A stretch of 64,000 bases of DNA from contig OZ007514.1 in assembly GCA_963931865.1 (NCBI GenBank), positions 5,310,646-5,374,645 of the forward strand, in the 5' to 3' direction. The position numbers and the translations under genes were made by a program. The notes beneath the pieces were generated by a model. The model was given only the letters and a program-made list of their open reading frames with translations, was not told where the DNA came from and ran no database searches. Each line of letters begins with the position of its first letter. Positions within the stretch are counted from its first letter, which is position 1. This DNA comes from Axinella damicornis. Lineage: Eukaryota; Porifera; Demospongiae; Axinellida; Axinellidae. Shown one piece after another: positions 21,740-32,377 of this stretch.

Positions 21740-22345
21740 GTCCATGAACAAAGAGGAGAGAAAAAAACATCCCCAGGGGGCAGGAAAAAGAGAAAGCTGC
21801 AGAAATTCACAACGCAGATGAGAGAAGACCTTACAAAAGGAAAGTGGCTTACAGATGAGCACATAAATCTTGCGCAGAGTCTGCTGAAAGCCCAGTTCCC
21901 CCACATCAATGGCCTGCAAAGCACTGTACTTTCAGAAAATGATTGGTTTGTTGCAGAGCAGCATGAGGCCCTTCAAATCCATTTTGTTGCAGGGAACCAT
22001 TGGGTAGCATCCAGCTCTTTCGGGAAGGAAGTGGCTGTCTACGACAGCAAATCTCCACCTATCGCTCACTCACCAGCTTGCTCGGATTTACAGGAGCCTA
22101 GTAACAGACATGGATGAAGATGGTGAATCTGATCCAGAGCTGGTGGTCAAGGTCCCAGAGGTGCAACAGCAGAGTGGAGTTTGTGACTGTGGGCTCTTTG
22201 CAGTTGCATTCACACTGCATGTGGCATTGGGGGATGATCGATCCACACAACATTTTCTTTGAACAGTCCCAGATGCGCCCTCACCTCCTCAGATGCTTTG
22301 TGAATAAGAAGTTGGAACCATTCCCACACAAAAGTATTAGTTATA
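21740..22345 (+). pseudogene. Ulp1-like (C48) cysteine protease relic, frameshifted
   Basis: The first frame (from an acceptor TGCAG just before 21740) gives an about 125-residue stretch with the Ulp1 histidine region GNHWVASS and VYDS. A frameshift at about 22065 is needed to continue into LTHQLARIYRSL and the cysteine motif SGVCDCGLFAVAFT. A second one at about 22252 leads to FEQSQMRPHLLRCF. In the family, the His and Cys of these motifs form the deSUMOylase active site. Two frameshifts and inserted MITEs mark it as dead. Ulp1 domains joined to a PHD finger are often multi-copy and transposon-linked in invertebrates. Confidence 0.75.
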
Positions 22346-22545
22346 GCATGGCAACAAGGGCTGTATGCCAATATCTGGCATGCAGCCCGTGTTGCCATAT
22401 GCTATAACTAATTTATTGCATGCACCTGATTGGATGTTGCTTCGTGATGTGCGTTGCTAAGTGATGATGTCACAGCAGTGCCATATGCCAGATATTGGCA
22501 CACCTGATCCTTTGAACTTGTAGGGTATCATGCAATAAGGACTTC
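22336..22545. mobile_element. Hairpin MITE, copy 1
   Basis: It begins GTATTAGTTATAGCATGGCA, with an inverse 50 bases later, and ends GGTATCATGCAATAA. The same layout recurs at 22622-22882. It interrupts the Ulp1/PHD relic. Confidence 0.7.
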
Positions 22546-22621
22546 CATTCCACGCCGGACTCCACCTTGGCTTCCCATATGTGCACATAGTTTTTTGTAC
22601 ATGTTTGATGCCCAATAGCTA

Positions 22622-22882
22622 TGTATTAGTTATAGCATGGCAACAATAAGGGCTGTATGCCAGATATTGGCACTGCTGTGACGTAAAGCCCGAGGGCTTT
22701 ACATCAGCAGTGCCAATATCTGGCATGCAGCCCGTGTTGCCATGCTATAACTAATTTATTGCATGCACCTGATTGGATGTTGCTTCGTGATGTGTGTTGC
22801 TAAGTGATGATGTCACAACAGTGCCATATGCCAGATATTGGCACACCTGATCCTTTGAACTTGTAGGGTATCATGCAATAAA
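22622..22882. mobile_element. Hairpin MITE, copy 2, with longer palindrome
   Basis: Same element as 22336-22545, but its palindromic head is about 120 bp long (TGCCAGATATTGGCACTGCTG on both strands around AAAGCCCGAGGGCTTT). Copy 1 has a deletion of the middle of this hairpin. Confidence 0.7.
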
Positions 22883-22886
22883 TACA

Positions 22887-23006
22887 TACGATGACATGGT
22901 GGAATGTGAAGAGTGTGAAGAGTGGTTCCACTTAAGGAGGTGCGTGGGTCTGACAGATGTCCCCACTGAAGATGAACTTTGGTGTTGTAGGAAATGTACT
23001 CTTTAG
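22887..23006 (+). pseudogene. PHD-finger terminal exon of the Ulp1/PHD relic
   Basis: The frame from 22887 reads YDDMVECEECEEWFHLRRC, then LWCCRKCTL and a stop TAG at 23004-23006. That is a PHD finger end with C..C....H..C....C..C spacing. It lies in the expected order behind the protease part but is separated from it by two MITEs. Confidence 0.7.
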
Positions 23007-23028
23007 TTCTTATACATACATAAATTAG

Positions 23029-23299
23029 TTGTGCATTCTTATACTAACATTTAATGGGCCTCCTGTTGCTGATAGAGAACGTTCTGTAGGAGGTGCTCTC
23101 GGATTTGATAGTGAAGACACAATTGAACAAAAGTCAAGACTCAAGATACTGCTAGTGAAAATGCTAAGAGTAAACTCCACTCACGTTTGGATAATAGAGT
23201 TGAACAAATATCAGAAACATTTGGAATGTGGATGGAGAAGCTTGCTGATGGTTCCTTAAGGAGGTACAATGTGGATGATTGGCCACATTGGGCCTAACT
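23029..23299 (+). pseudogene. Frameshifted coding remnant, unrecognised
   Basis: One frame gives VADRERSVGGALGFDSEDTI and then shifts at about 23140. Another gives RLDNRVEQISETFGMWMEKL, ending with DDWPHWA and a stop at about 23299. The pieces look coding but match no family I know. They may belong to the same multi-copy gene as the PHD exon just upstream. Confidence 0.35.
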
Positions 23300-23794
23300 A
23301 TGACAGTACCCCATTTTGTTATACACAGTATATTAATTTTAATTTAACCCTCTGGAGTACATGTAGCTTACTTCGCAATTTTCTCACTTTCATTTCACCT
23401 TGCCTTGCACTTGGCCCTTGCCTAGCCCTTGCATTTTTACTCCTGCCTTGGCCCTTGCATTGCCCCTTGCCTTGCCCTCACCCCTTGCTTCGGCCCTTAC
23501 AAAGGATGTTTCGATACATTTCTGGAATTTGCTTTTGCAGGAATAAGCTATAGTCTGCCATACCAAGTACAGCCCTGGAATGTACAAATATATCATTATA
23601 CGCAAGTCTCGATCGATATCTGGAATCTCTTGTGGCTGAACAGCAGCCCTAAGAGTCATTGTAGATTGTACACAAATTATAGCAGCTTTTGCATCCATAA
23701 TGCAGGTATACACATGCATGATGGGAGTTTGTAAACATGATTGTAGGATGGAGTCTTGAAATTATCAATTTTGCACACTCTTATTGTTATGAAC

Positions 23795-24860
23795 TCTTGA
23801 TATTGTCCACACTGACCAATGCTTCGGATGTATTGACCATCCGTGGTATGTAAATTCCTCGACGCAGTGGCCAAGACATAATTAATGCAGTCCAGAGAGA
23901 TGGACTGCATTAATTATGTCTTGGGGCCATAAGCAAACAGGTATGTATGACCACTGTGTCACGGAATTTACATATACCACGGATATGGTCAATACATCCG
24001 AAGCATTGGTCAGTGTGGACAATATCAAGAGTTCATAACAATAAGAGTGTGCAACTGATTATGGTTTCAACTACCACCATCTCCGGCATGCAGTATGACA
24101 TAGGCAATCAGTGGTGAAGTATAGTAGCAGCTGCATATACCGGTGGGTGTTTTGGTCAAACACTAGTACACGATTGTTGAGTCCTCCAACATCACTATCA
24201 GTTACGTAGGCCATTTCGAATATTGAAGGCAATGCCTGTCACCTCCAAACTGAGGGGGATGCCTGTCACCTCCAAATTGAGGGGAATAAACACTTCATGC
24301 AACCATTAGTTTTCTTAAAAATTGTGGTAATCTGCGATTGCCAGTCCAGTACCTTCATCTGGAGGAGTGAGTGTCTCGGCACTGTGATGATTTGAATACG
24401 GTAATTTTGAGTGTCAACCACAACAATTAACCCAGATAGTGGATGTCTGGAATAAAGAAAGCAAACCAGGTGCAGGACCTCTTCAATTCAATCTACCCCA
24501 CAGTGTCATTATCGACAGATGCGACCGTGTGCTCCTAGCTAAGTGTGAAATTGTACGTGATTCTACAGCTAGAGTTTACACAGCCTATGTATAGGTAGGC
24601 CACACTGATTGCCTACATCAGATGGGGGTATTGGAACCCACAATTATGGCAGTTGCACACTTATTGTTATGAACTCTTGACAGTATCTCCAAAAAGATAT
24701 CCGATCAATCTGCATGACTTTGATGTGCCTTTGAAATGTCTCTACAACACATCATGCAATTATAACTTTGCATATCATGTTACCATGCAAATATATATAG
24801 CTACTGATGGAGCAGTATATTCAATTGGTAGTGTATGCATGTATAGGACACATACGTAAA
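23795..24860. pseudogene. Scrambled pieces of the NHL-repeat gene
   Basis: Segments match the intact gene at 50391-52625 in mixed order and orientation. 23938-24045 is plus (like 50717-50795) with an inverted partner at 23795-23885. About 24140-24215 is minus (like 50865-50935). 24437-24530 is plus (like 50936-51030). 24690-24860 is plus (like 52553-52715, the 3' end and beyond). Frames are broken throughout. Confidence 0.8.
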
Positions 24861-24884
24861 ATAGCATGCAGGATCAGAACCATT

Positions 24885-25155
24885 CAAGGTTATCGAGTGG
24901 GGGTAGCCAATGTCTTTGGTGCTCCAAGCAAAGAGGAATGTACTATTCACACTCCACACTGTGACCAGTGGATGTGAGCGTTGGAGAACAAGTACCTGCT
25001 GCTGTTGCACATTTATAGCTAGTGATATCTGAAACATTCGCAAGTGAAATCTCTTCTGCAAATGACTCGTCAATGACATACTGCTCTTGGAATGTCTGGG
25101 CCTGGATCAATATGTGTGGTTATACACAAGAACCAGTATCAGCCAATCACTCCTA
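24885..25155 (-). pseudogene. Inverted 5' fragment of the NHL-repeat gene
   Basis: The minus strand encodes a stretch nearly the same as residues ~20-105 of the NHL protein (INVQQQQVLVLQRSHP, STKDIGYPHSITLNGSD) and extends upstream into the signal-peptide region. It is a partial duplicate, cut off from the rest of the gene. Confidence 0.8.
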
Positions 25156-25293
25156 CCTCTGCCACTTATGATCGACCAGTGTACTTGAAGGTACAGAATC
25201 ACATCCACCTCAAAAATGGTCTGCCCCTCCATCTTCGCTTTCTTTCATCATCATCATGTCATCAATCATCGATCCTCCACCCTTTCACGATGC

Positions 25294-25406
<113 letters not shown>

Positions 25407-25539
25407 GGCCCTTGCAATGAGTAAGTGATGCACTGATAGCCCTGTGACATCAGTGAGTGCCCTTCTGTTGCTACACATGCATGGTTTACATGACTGTGCA
25501 AGTATATAGCTTATTGTGTACAATGACTTTCAGGGCTAA

Positions 25540-26000
25540 TTATTATCACATTCATATTGCAATAGTCATTCAATGGTATGATTATATACACTTCGTCTTA
25601 GAGTAATACGACTCAAATTTGACTGCTTTTAATTGTGTACAGCTCAGGAGTAAGTCATCATCATTCAGTATTGAGGATATGTAAAATACTATCCTTTGAT
25701 CACAAAGCCAGTAACTAGCTACTTGGCTCGAGATTGTTCAGCCATATCCACTTCTGCAATCTCTTGGCAACCATCTTTGAGAATAAGGATGTTGATGGGA
25801 ACTTTGATGGCGACCAGAGGAAAGAGTATCATGGCACAAATTTGCCACAACCCTGCTGCATATCCTAACAGAGAGACTGACAAGAGAAACAAAGAGATGT
25901 TATAGCCCATTGCGTGGGTGGATCAAAGCTACCGACAGGGCAACATATTGCCCTGTAGTAACCACACAGCATGCAGGGCAATAACAAGTTATTGCGCAAT
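25540..26000. repeat. Duplicate of the 3' flank of the NHL gene
   Basis: The sequence parallels 52725-53115 (same order and orientation) and includes the terminal CDIPT-type exon on the minus strand. Together with the NHL fragments it shows that an NHL-to-CDIPT junction was duplicated. Confidence 0.8.
25719..25876 (-). CDS. CDIPT: Terminal exon of phosphatidylinositol synthase (CDIPT-like)
   Basis: The minus strand shows a strong acceptor (TTTGTTTCTCTTGTCAG), then 52 codons to TAG at 25719-25721. The peptide has a hydrophobic segment GLWQICAMILFPLVAIKVPI and the tail IAEVDMAEQSRAK. That matches the C-terminal end of animal CDIPT (GLW.., then IA..D.A.RAK). It needs one base from the preceding exon, while exon 4 (34192) ends in phase 2, so at least one exon between them is unseen. 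It may be the true end of the gene whose exons 1-4 lie at 34-38 kb on the same strand. It may instead belong to a separate partial copy. Confidence 0.65.
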
Positions 26001-26156
26001 AACCCGATGACGCATCACTACACCCCATCTGTTACTGCTGATTGCATAACAACCACCAGCAGCTCGCTTGATAATCTCGTGCCCAGCCGGAAACCTACGG
26101 AATAATCGTCTGGTGACTTTCAGCAAAATTCTCGGCTTTCATTTAATATTCATAGT

Positions 26157-26420
26157 TCAGCTAAACATGAGGCGTGCCTTCGGCCGCCATTGCTCAAGCA
26201 CTCCTCTTCGACTTTCGTAAATATAGCTAGTGGTCAGAAACCTGTGAAGCCTCACCTCAGACTGTTTCAAGTGGTTGCTAAAAGTCATCAAAGTGCAAAA
26301 GGCACATTTTGCTTTTGACCAGACCACAAAGGGCACAATAGAAGCCCAGAAAAGGCCTAGTGAGAACACTGGTATACAGAATAACCCACAACTGACATCA
26401 GAACAGCAGATCTGCAAAAT
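26157..26420 (-). other. Hydrophobic open stretch, possible exon
   Basis: On the minus strand an acceptor-like TTTTGCAG precedes ICCSDVSCGLFCIPVFSLGL and a donor-like GAGGTGAGG follows. The segment could be a diverged membrane exon of the CDIPT copy, but its phase does not fit the terminal exon. The part at 26160-26250 is a fragment of the ATGGCGGCC repeat family seen at 61.8-63.7 kb. Confidence 0.25.
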
Positions 26421-26588
26421 CCAGTAATCTTGAGAGGACTTGTGGTTCTTCTGTCCAGAGAGGGATGAACTGAATTGAAAGAATTTGCTATGCTACAGTA
26501 CAATCAGCCATAACTTACAATACTCAATCACTTATACATCTCAGTTTTGCTAGGTTATGCTTCTACATGCACTTCTGGCGTTCCTATA

Positions 26589-26730
26589 GCCTCGTTCCCA
26601 GGCCTACCCGTTCTTTCTGTCCTTCGGTTTGCAATGACATTGTGACAATAATCCGTGCTGCTCTTCCGCATCCGTCAAAGCCAACCGAAGAACAGAAAAA
26701 AACTGGGGTAGGCCTGGGAACGAGACTAAC
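26589..26730. mobile_element. CCTCGTTCCCAGGC hairpin element
   Basis: It opens TAGCCTCGTTCCCAGGCCTA and closes with the inverse. This is a longer-loop member of the family at 21139, 27543, 32793, 36822 and 38221. Confidence 0.75.
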
Positions 26731-27407
26731 ATTCCTATACTCCTCCTACATAGCTAAGAAAGTTGACCTTCTTTTCAGAGACTGGGCAGTTGCACACTCT
26801 TATTGTTATGAACTCTTGATGTACCACAATGGTCGAGTACAGTAGAGTACGTATGTATCAAGCACCCATGGTTTGGGGACATCAATCAATGACCTGTGAA
26901 TATCAATTAGTGACCAGCTGTCAATTGTCGGCATAAGGAAGTTGATAGCACATCTTGGTGAAGTACGCTTGGCAGTGAAAGCACACTGTAGTTGATACTT
27001 CACTGCAAATTGGCCTTTTCTAGATGCAAAACCTTACCCAAAGTTTAAGAAATGCCGCTCAATATTTATGTGATGGGTGGGTCCTACACTGCTTTTGAAC
27101 CCTGTGCAAGAACTTTTGCATGAAGAGACGGGGTGGGCACTTGATACATATTCTATGGTACTTCACAATTGCTACTACAACTGGTTCTAATTGGCGAATC
27201 AAGCCACGCCCAAACATGATCGGTAAATTCACTTCTTTGTTAAAACAACATGAATTTCTATTGCTGCAACTGCTGGACCAGCCTTTAGTGAGGCCAGGTA
27301 AAGGAATAACTAACCACACTTAGAACTTCTTCTACTATACAGTAAAATATGTTCCAACTAAAGCAAAATGATGGCAGTTGAAAGGATACTTAGCATAGGT
27401 AACTAAC

Positions 27408-27447
27408 CGATCAATGACAACATTAAGGACTGCTCCAAATCGAGAAA
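27408..27447 (-). pseudogene. Relic of CDIPT exon 3 with a lost catalytic Asp
   Basis: A 40-bp exon-like sequence has the same acceptor and donor as the exon at 36577-36616. It encodes SRFGAVLNVVIDR where the other copy has TRFGAVLDVVIDK. The Asp of the GxxxD part of the CDP-alcohol transferase signature is Asn here. I see no partner exons 1, 2 or 4 next to it. Confidence 0.7.
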
Positions 27448-27542
27448 CTGCAGCAAAGAAGCAGAACAAGAATGATTACAACAAGACAAGAATCATCACA
27501 CCAAGACAAGGATGATTATAACAAGACAAGAATGATCACAAC

Positions 27543-27592
27543 TAGCCTCGTTCCCAGGCCCGAGATGGCGAGGCCTGGGAACAAGGCTAAAG
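27543..27592. mobile_element. CCTCGTTCCCAGGC hairpin element
   Basis: An almost perfect inverted pair AGCCTCGTTCCCAGGCC / GGCCTGGGAACAAGGCT around a short loop. Confidence 0.75.
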
Positions 27593-27708
27593 CAAACCAG
27601 ACCATAAACAGTGGAAGTGGGCGTGGCAATATGCATGGACAATACACTACCAGACTACTGTCCATGGTACCGGGTAACTAAGTACCTGGAAAGTTTAAGA
27701 GTAGTGAT

Positions 27709-28061
27709 ACCGTATATTGGGTTATTTTCGTTGTTAAAATATTTTCGCGAATGCCTCCAATCGCGAAAATTTATCTCGCGAATTTTTTTTGGTAATGTGT
27801 CCCGGCTATGATGACGCTGTCCTTCAACACTGCCACGGCGTGTCAATCAGTACGGTTTCTTGGTTCTCGGTCACAAACAGCTGCCTCCCAGATCTCCTGA
27901 TACACATGGTAGCCTCGAACGCAGCATTCTCGTTCGTACTCCTCATCGCTATGGCTTGACACGTATTCGCGAGTTCACTTTGCTTGAGTTCGCGAAAATT
28001 TTTCAACACAAATAATTATTACGCGAACGTTATTCAACACGAAAATAACCCAATATACGGT
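27709..28061. mobile_element. MITE with ACCGTATATTGGGTTATTTTCG ends
   Basis: A 22-24 bp TIR is perfect at both ends. The interior is rich in TTCGCGA motifs arranged symmetrically. Length is 353 bp. No coding potential. Confidence 0.85.
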
Positions 28062-28907
28062 ACTACCTCCGAGAAGCCTGTCTAATTACCGTCATTCCGT
28101 TTCGTTCCATTTTCATGTTCCATAGATTCGGGTATGCCCTATTTATATTTATATGTACTGTGGATGTACCTAAAACTTGACGGCAACTACTTGATCATGA
28201 CTCGGTGTTCATCGATCTGTCCGGGCCAAGCATCATTATTCTTGGAATGAATACACCGTAGTGTGATAATTATCAAACATGCAGGATGGCTCAAAAACAA
28301 TTCGGAATTATTGATGATGCTTTAAATTTCGGGTCGCTACAAAATTAAGTGTGCTTTAATTAATAATCATCGTATGACAATGTCTTAGTTCTGGAGTGAG
28401 AGAAATTTGGTCTAGCTCGATAGACTAGACAATGTCTATACCCACAGTGATCGAACATAGCATTCTCACTAACAGCTAATCTCTGCAGTACAGTAAAACC
28501 TCCGATAAAGGACACTCCGAATAAGGGACACCCTCTCTACATAGGACATGCAGTACAGTAAATTGTACCAAGGGCGCATCGACGTGTCATCATACTGTAA
28601 AATGTGACTGCAGTTAAAATGAATTTCTTGTATTGTGGCATTGCACTAACTGGTGACTGATATACTATTTCAGGTATACCATAATAGTAATTGTTATATC
28701 TGCCTTTAAGAAGACATGAATGTACACATTTCCTCCATCTCAATGTCATTGTTTTGTAGAGGAAACCTCACGAGAATGAGGAAATATACCCAAATACGTT
28801 CAACGCTCCTTCGCCGCACTTTGGCGGCTCATGCGCTCCTGAATGTACCCAAATATATACATTTCATGGTAATTCAATTATCTCCTTACGAGGAATCTGA
28901 AGTCCAC
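28062..28907. other. No gene; two short dispersed repeats
   Basis: The ATTCC-rich repeat lies at 28082-28138. A hairpin AACGCTCCTTCGCCGC..GGCGGCTCATGCGCTCC lies at 28797-28845, with relatives at 53512 and 53778. The remainder shows nothing I can support. Confidence 0.5.
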
Positions 28908-28926
28908 CATAGTCACAGTGACTGCC

Positions 28927-28934
28927 TATAAAAG
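28927..28934 (+). promoter_or_regulatory. TATA box of lectin-like gene copy B
   Basis: TATAAAAG at the same position relative to the ATG as in copy A. Confidence 0.6.
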
Positions 28935-29007
28935 AAGACATCTGCTCTGATAATAACATCCATCAAAGTCACACGAAGACAAGGCAACTTCAACAAGAAA
29001 GCAGAAA

Positions 29008-29674
29008 ATGGCCACTTTCATCGTAGCCCCCAAAATCAAAAGTGGGCAAATGTGCTTCACTCCACAGAGTTCTCTTAGCTCTCCCCCAGGAAAGCCATCC
29101 CATGGGGACTTGATCTATCTTAGCACTTTACTCCAGGGAAGTGAATGTAAGTTAACGTATAGCTAGTAGCTAGTTAATAATGTGATTAAGTAGAATTGTG
29201 GCTTATTTTTTATTTTGCCAGTATACTGTCGCAGCACAGTACATTAGAGCAATAGCTCTATAAGTTATAATACACTGTAGGTTTCAATCCCATGTGTGCT
29301 TTTGCGTACATGTAGCAAACCAGCAGTGGATCTACACTGAAGTGTCCGGTCTCCCAGGAGTGTACACCATTGCAAGCAAAAATGAACCAACATTGTTTAT
29401 CACTGCAACACAAGGACAAAAGCCACAGGACAAGATCACACTCAGCTACAACATCACCACCTCTGATAAACAGATATCCCCTCAACAGCTGTGGAGGGTC
29501 TCTCCAATGGATGGCAACCCTGTTAGTTCGTGGATACAGAATTACGCTAGCTCTGGGCTTGTGATTGATGATTCCAAAGGTGACCCTACAAATGCTTTGC
29601 AGATTTATACCCAACAAACTGGCAATGACCATCAGAAGTTCTATATGGATCTCTCAGTGTCTTTCAGCCAGTGA
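29008..29674 (+). CDS. Ricin-B-type (beta-trefoil) lectin-like protein, copy B, two exons
   Basis: Exon 1 is 29008-29146 and exon 2 is 29316-29674, with the same splice sites and 165-residue length as copy A. Residues at the exon junction read SNQQW, a canonical start of a QxW repeat, where copy A has LYQQW. Other differences are F53Y, N54T, D69N and A88T. Both frames are open and both promoters are kept, so both copies may be expressed. Copy B lies on the plus strand within what could be a very long intron of the minus-strand CDIPT gene. Confidence 0.72.
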
Positions 29675-29828
29675 CTCGTATAAATGGACCTGATGATGTG
29701 GAACTCAACTGAACATTTTGTTTAGGAAACTGTATAGTGACAAATTATTAGCTAGCTATAGCTGTACCGGTAGTTTTTCTTGATCATTTACGTATACACA
29801 GTAACATATCAATACATTAAGATTTTAA

Positions 29829-30761
29829 GGTAGTAAACATGGGTACCGCGATCTCCGAAACCAAGTTGATGGATAAATGGGCAGCATCAAAGCGTACACA
29901 AGTTTCAGCAATACTTTGCATCAAACTGCTCCCTCTGCTTGAAAATGCCCTAAAACTCAATTTTAAGGCCCTCTACGAAACTGAAAATTTGGACCCTCTC
30001 CAAGGCCCCACCCACACTCTGACCCCATCATCAATACACACACAAAACAGGCCCCAAAACTACGGATGGATTTACCACCTGCTCTCCTCACTTGCAGGCT
30101 ACAGCCCAAAACTCACTGCCACCCTCAAAAACAGAGGTTTGGCTACCCTAGGCTTTCAAAAAAAATTCCACGCACACCAACTAAAACCGACTCAAGCCAA
30201 GGCCAGTTTCCAAAAGGTCAACCTACCCCCTGCAAAAATAGGGATGCTTTTCCACGTTCACCTCTCGGTTACCGAGTTTTGGCCACACATCTACTCCCTC
30301 TCACCAGCCCAGTCCAGCTACCAAACCAGCCAAATTCGCCCTAACACGAAAATGGGCGGGGCCTGTAATGCCGAAAGGTCAACTCTCTAGAGTACCTTGG
30401 CCAGGGAGCTGTCGGAGGCTGTTCACTTTCCAGGCTGTTCTTCGGCCACTTCAGCAGACCCACAAACATTCCTGCTCACTCCACCTAGCTATTCACACAC
30501 AGATAGCCCATCGCCACATTCAATCAGCTAGAATTCAAACAAATCTTCAAAGTACCGCACGGCCACATCAGAGTACCGATTTGAAACTCGAAAGGGCCGC
30601 TAGCCGCATCAAAGAGAGAAGCCCCCCTTGTTTATTCCGGTTGCCGCCATGGGAAAACGTAAACAGATGAATAACTCTAAATAACCGTATGCAAGTGACG
30701 TCATCTCATTAATTATTCATGAGCAAAATTGCACGATTTCGCCGATGCCGTGCTTCCTACC
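29829..30761 (+). mobile_element. TTAA-target element family T1, copy B (complete)
   Basis: It is flanked by TTAA at 29825-29828 and 30762-30765. TIRs are GGTAGTAAACATGG and GGTAGGAAGCACGG (inverted), an imperfect pair. Length is 933 bp. It contains the 183-codon ORF at 29839-30390. Confidence 0.88.
29839..30390 (+). CDS. Hypothetical 183-residue ORF of T1, copy B
   Basis: Full-length and open. It differs from copy A at four residues (I/F, R/Q, L/I and A/V in the second half). See copy A for the reasons to doubt selection. No domain recognised. Confidence 0.4.
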   Translation: MGTAISETKLMDKWAASKRTQVSAILCIKLLPLLENALKLNFKALYETENLDPLQGPTHTLTPSSIHTQNRPQNYGWIYHLLSSLAGYSPKLTATLKNRGLATLGFQKKFHAHQLKPTQAKASFQKVNLPPAKIGMLFHVHLSVTEFWPHIYSLSPAQSSYQTSQIRPNTKMGGACNAERSTL

Positions 30762-30765
30762 TTAA

Positions 30766-31337
30766 GGTTACGGGATCCCTGCACGCGGATACGCGCGCCG
30801 TATACTTAATTAAGCGCTATTTCATAGTTTTTTTGTCGCCAAAAATAAAGCCGTGTGATCCGACCTGGACTTGGAAGACCGTATTGAAATAGGCACAAAC
30901 TGTATAGAAAGGGCCGGACGAAGCGTTTTTGTAAATACTGATGACCGTTCCGAAGTTATACGACGCTGTATTCCAAAGAGGGGAGTCAAGATGGCGGTTA
31001 TTCGCACTCAAGAGTCGTTCTTTCGAGGACTGCTCAACCTAGCCACAAAACGCTTACGTCCTGCCCTAGAGCTTCCTATGGCGTGTCTCCCAGCAGTAGG
31101 ATCGATTTGCTGGCGCTCTTCGCACTGGAGATTTTTGGCGAATAGTTTGCTGGAACCGATTTAACCAGCGTACAACGGCTACAGTGTAAGCTACTATAAT
31201 GATGATTAGTCTGCATGTTGTCTACCATCCCTGCTTTGTGTCGAGAAAGTTTGATTTCACTAGCATACTTTCTGTGCGAGAAAAATGGGCTTGAACAAAT
31301 TGTCTGGCCACGCACACCGCGCGGGGATCCCGTAACC
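30766..31337. mobile_element. TTAA-target element family T2
   Basis: A 14-bp perfect TIR GGTTACGGGATCCC with TTAA on both sides (30762-30765, shared with T1 copy B, and 31338-31341). Length is 572 bp. A 97-codon plus-strand ORF (30871-31164) has no recognised domain. Confidence 0.88.
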
Positions 31338-31869
31338 TTAACGTGTGTGTGTGTGTGTGTGTCTGTCTGTCTGTGCTTGACGGAAGTGGGGCGGGACTGG
31401 ACTATAGTGACGCGCGACCTTCGTACTTTAATTTATTTACATGTACTGAACCTCGAACCCCGCGAAGAATGTTCGAGAACATTGGGCCCGGGTATGCAAT
31501 GCGCAATCGGGAGCAGCAGTCGAAGCGGACGCAATCGGGCGAGCAGCAGTTCAAGCGGACGCAATCGGGGAGCAGCAGTCGAAGCGCACGCGATCGGGCG
31601 GCTAGCAGCAGTTGAAGCGGGATCCACTTTGTTCACCGCGTTTCATGCCCGATGACGTCATATACTTTGAGTTTGCACTTTGATCGACCCAACATAGTAG
31701 TACGATGAGACTGCAGTGTGAATCAATCATACCGGAATTCAGTGGCCATACAGCGAGGTAAGTGTATATGGAGAAGAAGACTATAGACTTACTATGCATG
31801 TATAAAAATGCAGCTACTCAATAACTTGGCTGTGGTAAATGATGTTGCCAGTTAACTGAGGGGGAGACA

Positions 31870-32377
31870 CATGAAGGACTCCAGTGTGAATGGACACAAT
31901 ACTGTTATAGTGGCATCCCAGCTTCCGTGTTCCCTGAAGATAGATTCGGCTGGATGTTCTGTCCCTCTTCTTGAAGTAGTGTGGTCCAAACTGACACTCT
32001 CTAGTTTCCTTCTGCACAACCTCCAAAGGTGTATTCTGAAAGGAGACTCCTGAGCGGCTCCACATAATCCGCGATTTCCCCTGTAATCACCTGGTGAAAG
32101 TAGACAGTGTGAAGTAGATGTATAATTATTGCAAATTAGGTGATCAGCCTCAGGTACTACTTGTGCCTTAGGAGTAGCAAGTTCATTACCCTAATTATGA
32201 GTAGATATTACACAAACAGTTATCTTGGGGACTTACGAGCTTTGCGGATTTATTTTCCTTGTCTGTTTCTCCAGGTGTAAGTTGTTTCCTTTGTGCCGAT
32301 CGGTGGATACCCATGTTGTGACTGTATCTCGCCGATGCGACTCAAGGGTGCCCTCCAAATCTTCAACGTAGCCTTAA
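31870..32377 (-). pseudogene. Exon-like fragments of an unrecognised gene
   Basis: On the minus strand, 32237-~32377 encodes DLEGTLESHRRDTVTTWVST and ends at a good donor (GTAAGT). About 31870-32060 encodes QKETRECQFGPHYFKKRD and RIYLQGTRKLGCH. Both look like real protein, but the phases between them do not fit without a stop. I suspect a fragment of a multi-copy, possibly transposon-linked gene. Confidence 0.35.

Larger units (their letters stand above)
26850..27600. repeat. Segmental duplicate of 36020-36750
   Basis: Two colinear blocks of about 0.75 kb share TGACCAGCTGTCAATTGTC, AACATGATCGGTAAA and GCTCCAAATCGAG, including the exon-3-like sequence. This left copy is more decayed in its exon. 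Confidence 0.8.
29812..31622 (-). mobile_element. Minisatellite-bearing element, copy 2, split by two TTAA elements
   Basis: The end CAATACATTAAGATTTTAA is at 29812-29828 and its continuation ACGTGTGTGTGTG.. resumes at 31338, followed by the GC-rich segment and about four 29-bp units (to ~31622). Copy 3 shows the same two parts joined. The split is at TTAA. Confidence 0.8.

Noticed and set aside
26806..27003. Minus-strand ORF (AINFLMPTIDSWSLI) as a CDIPT exon
   Set aside because: The paralogous stretch at 36.1 kb does not keep the frame, so it is more likely intron/repeat.
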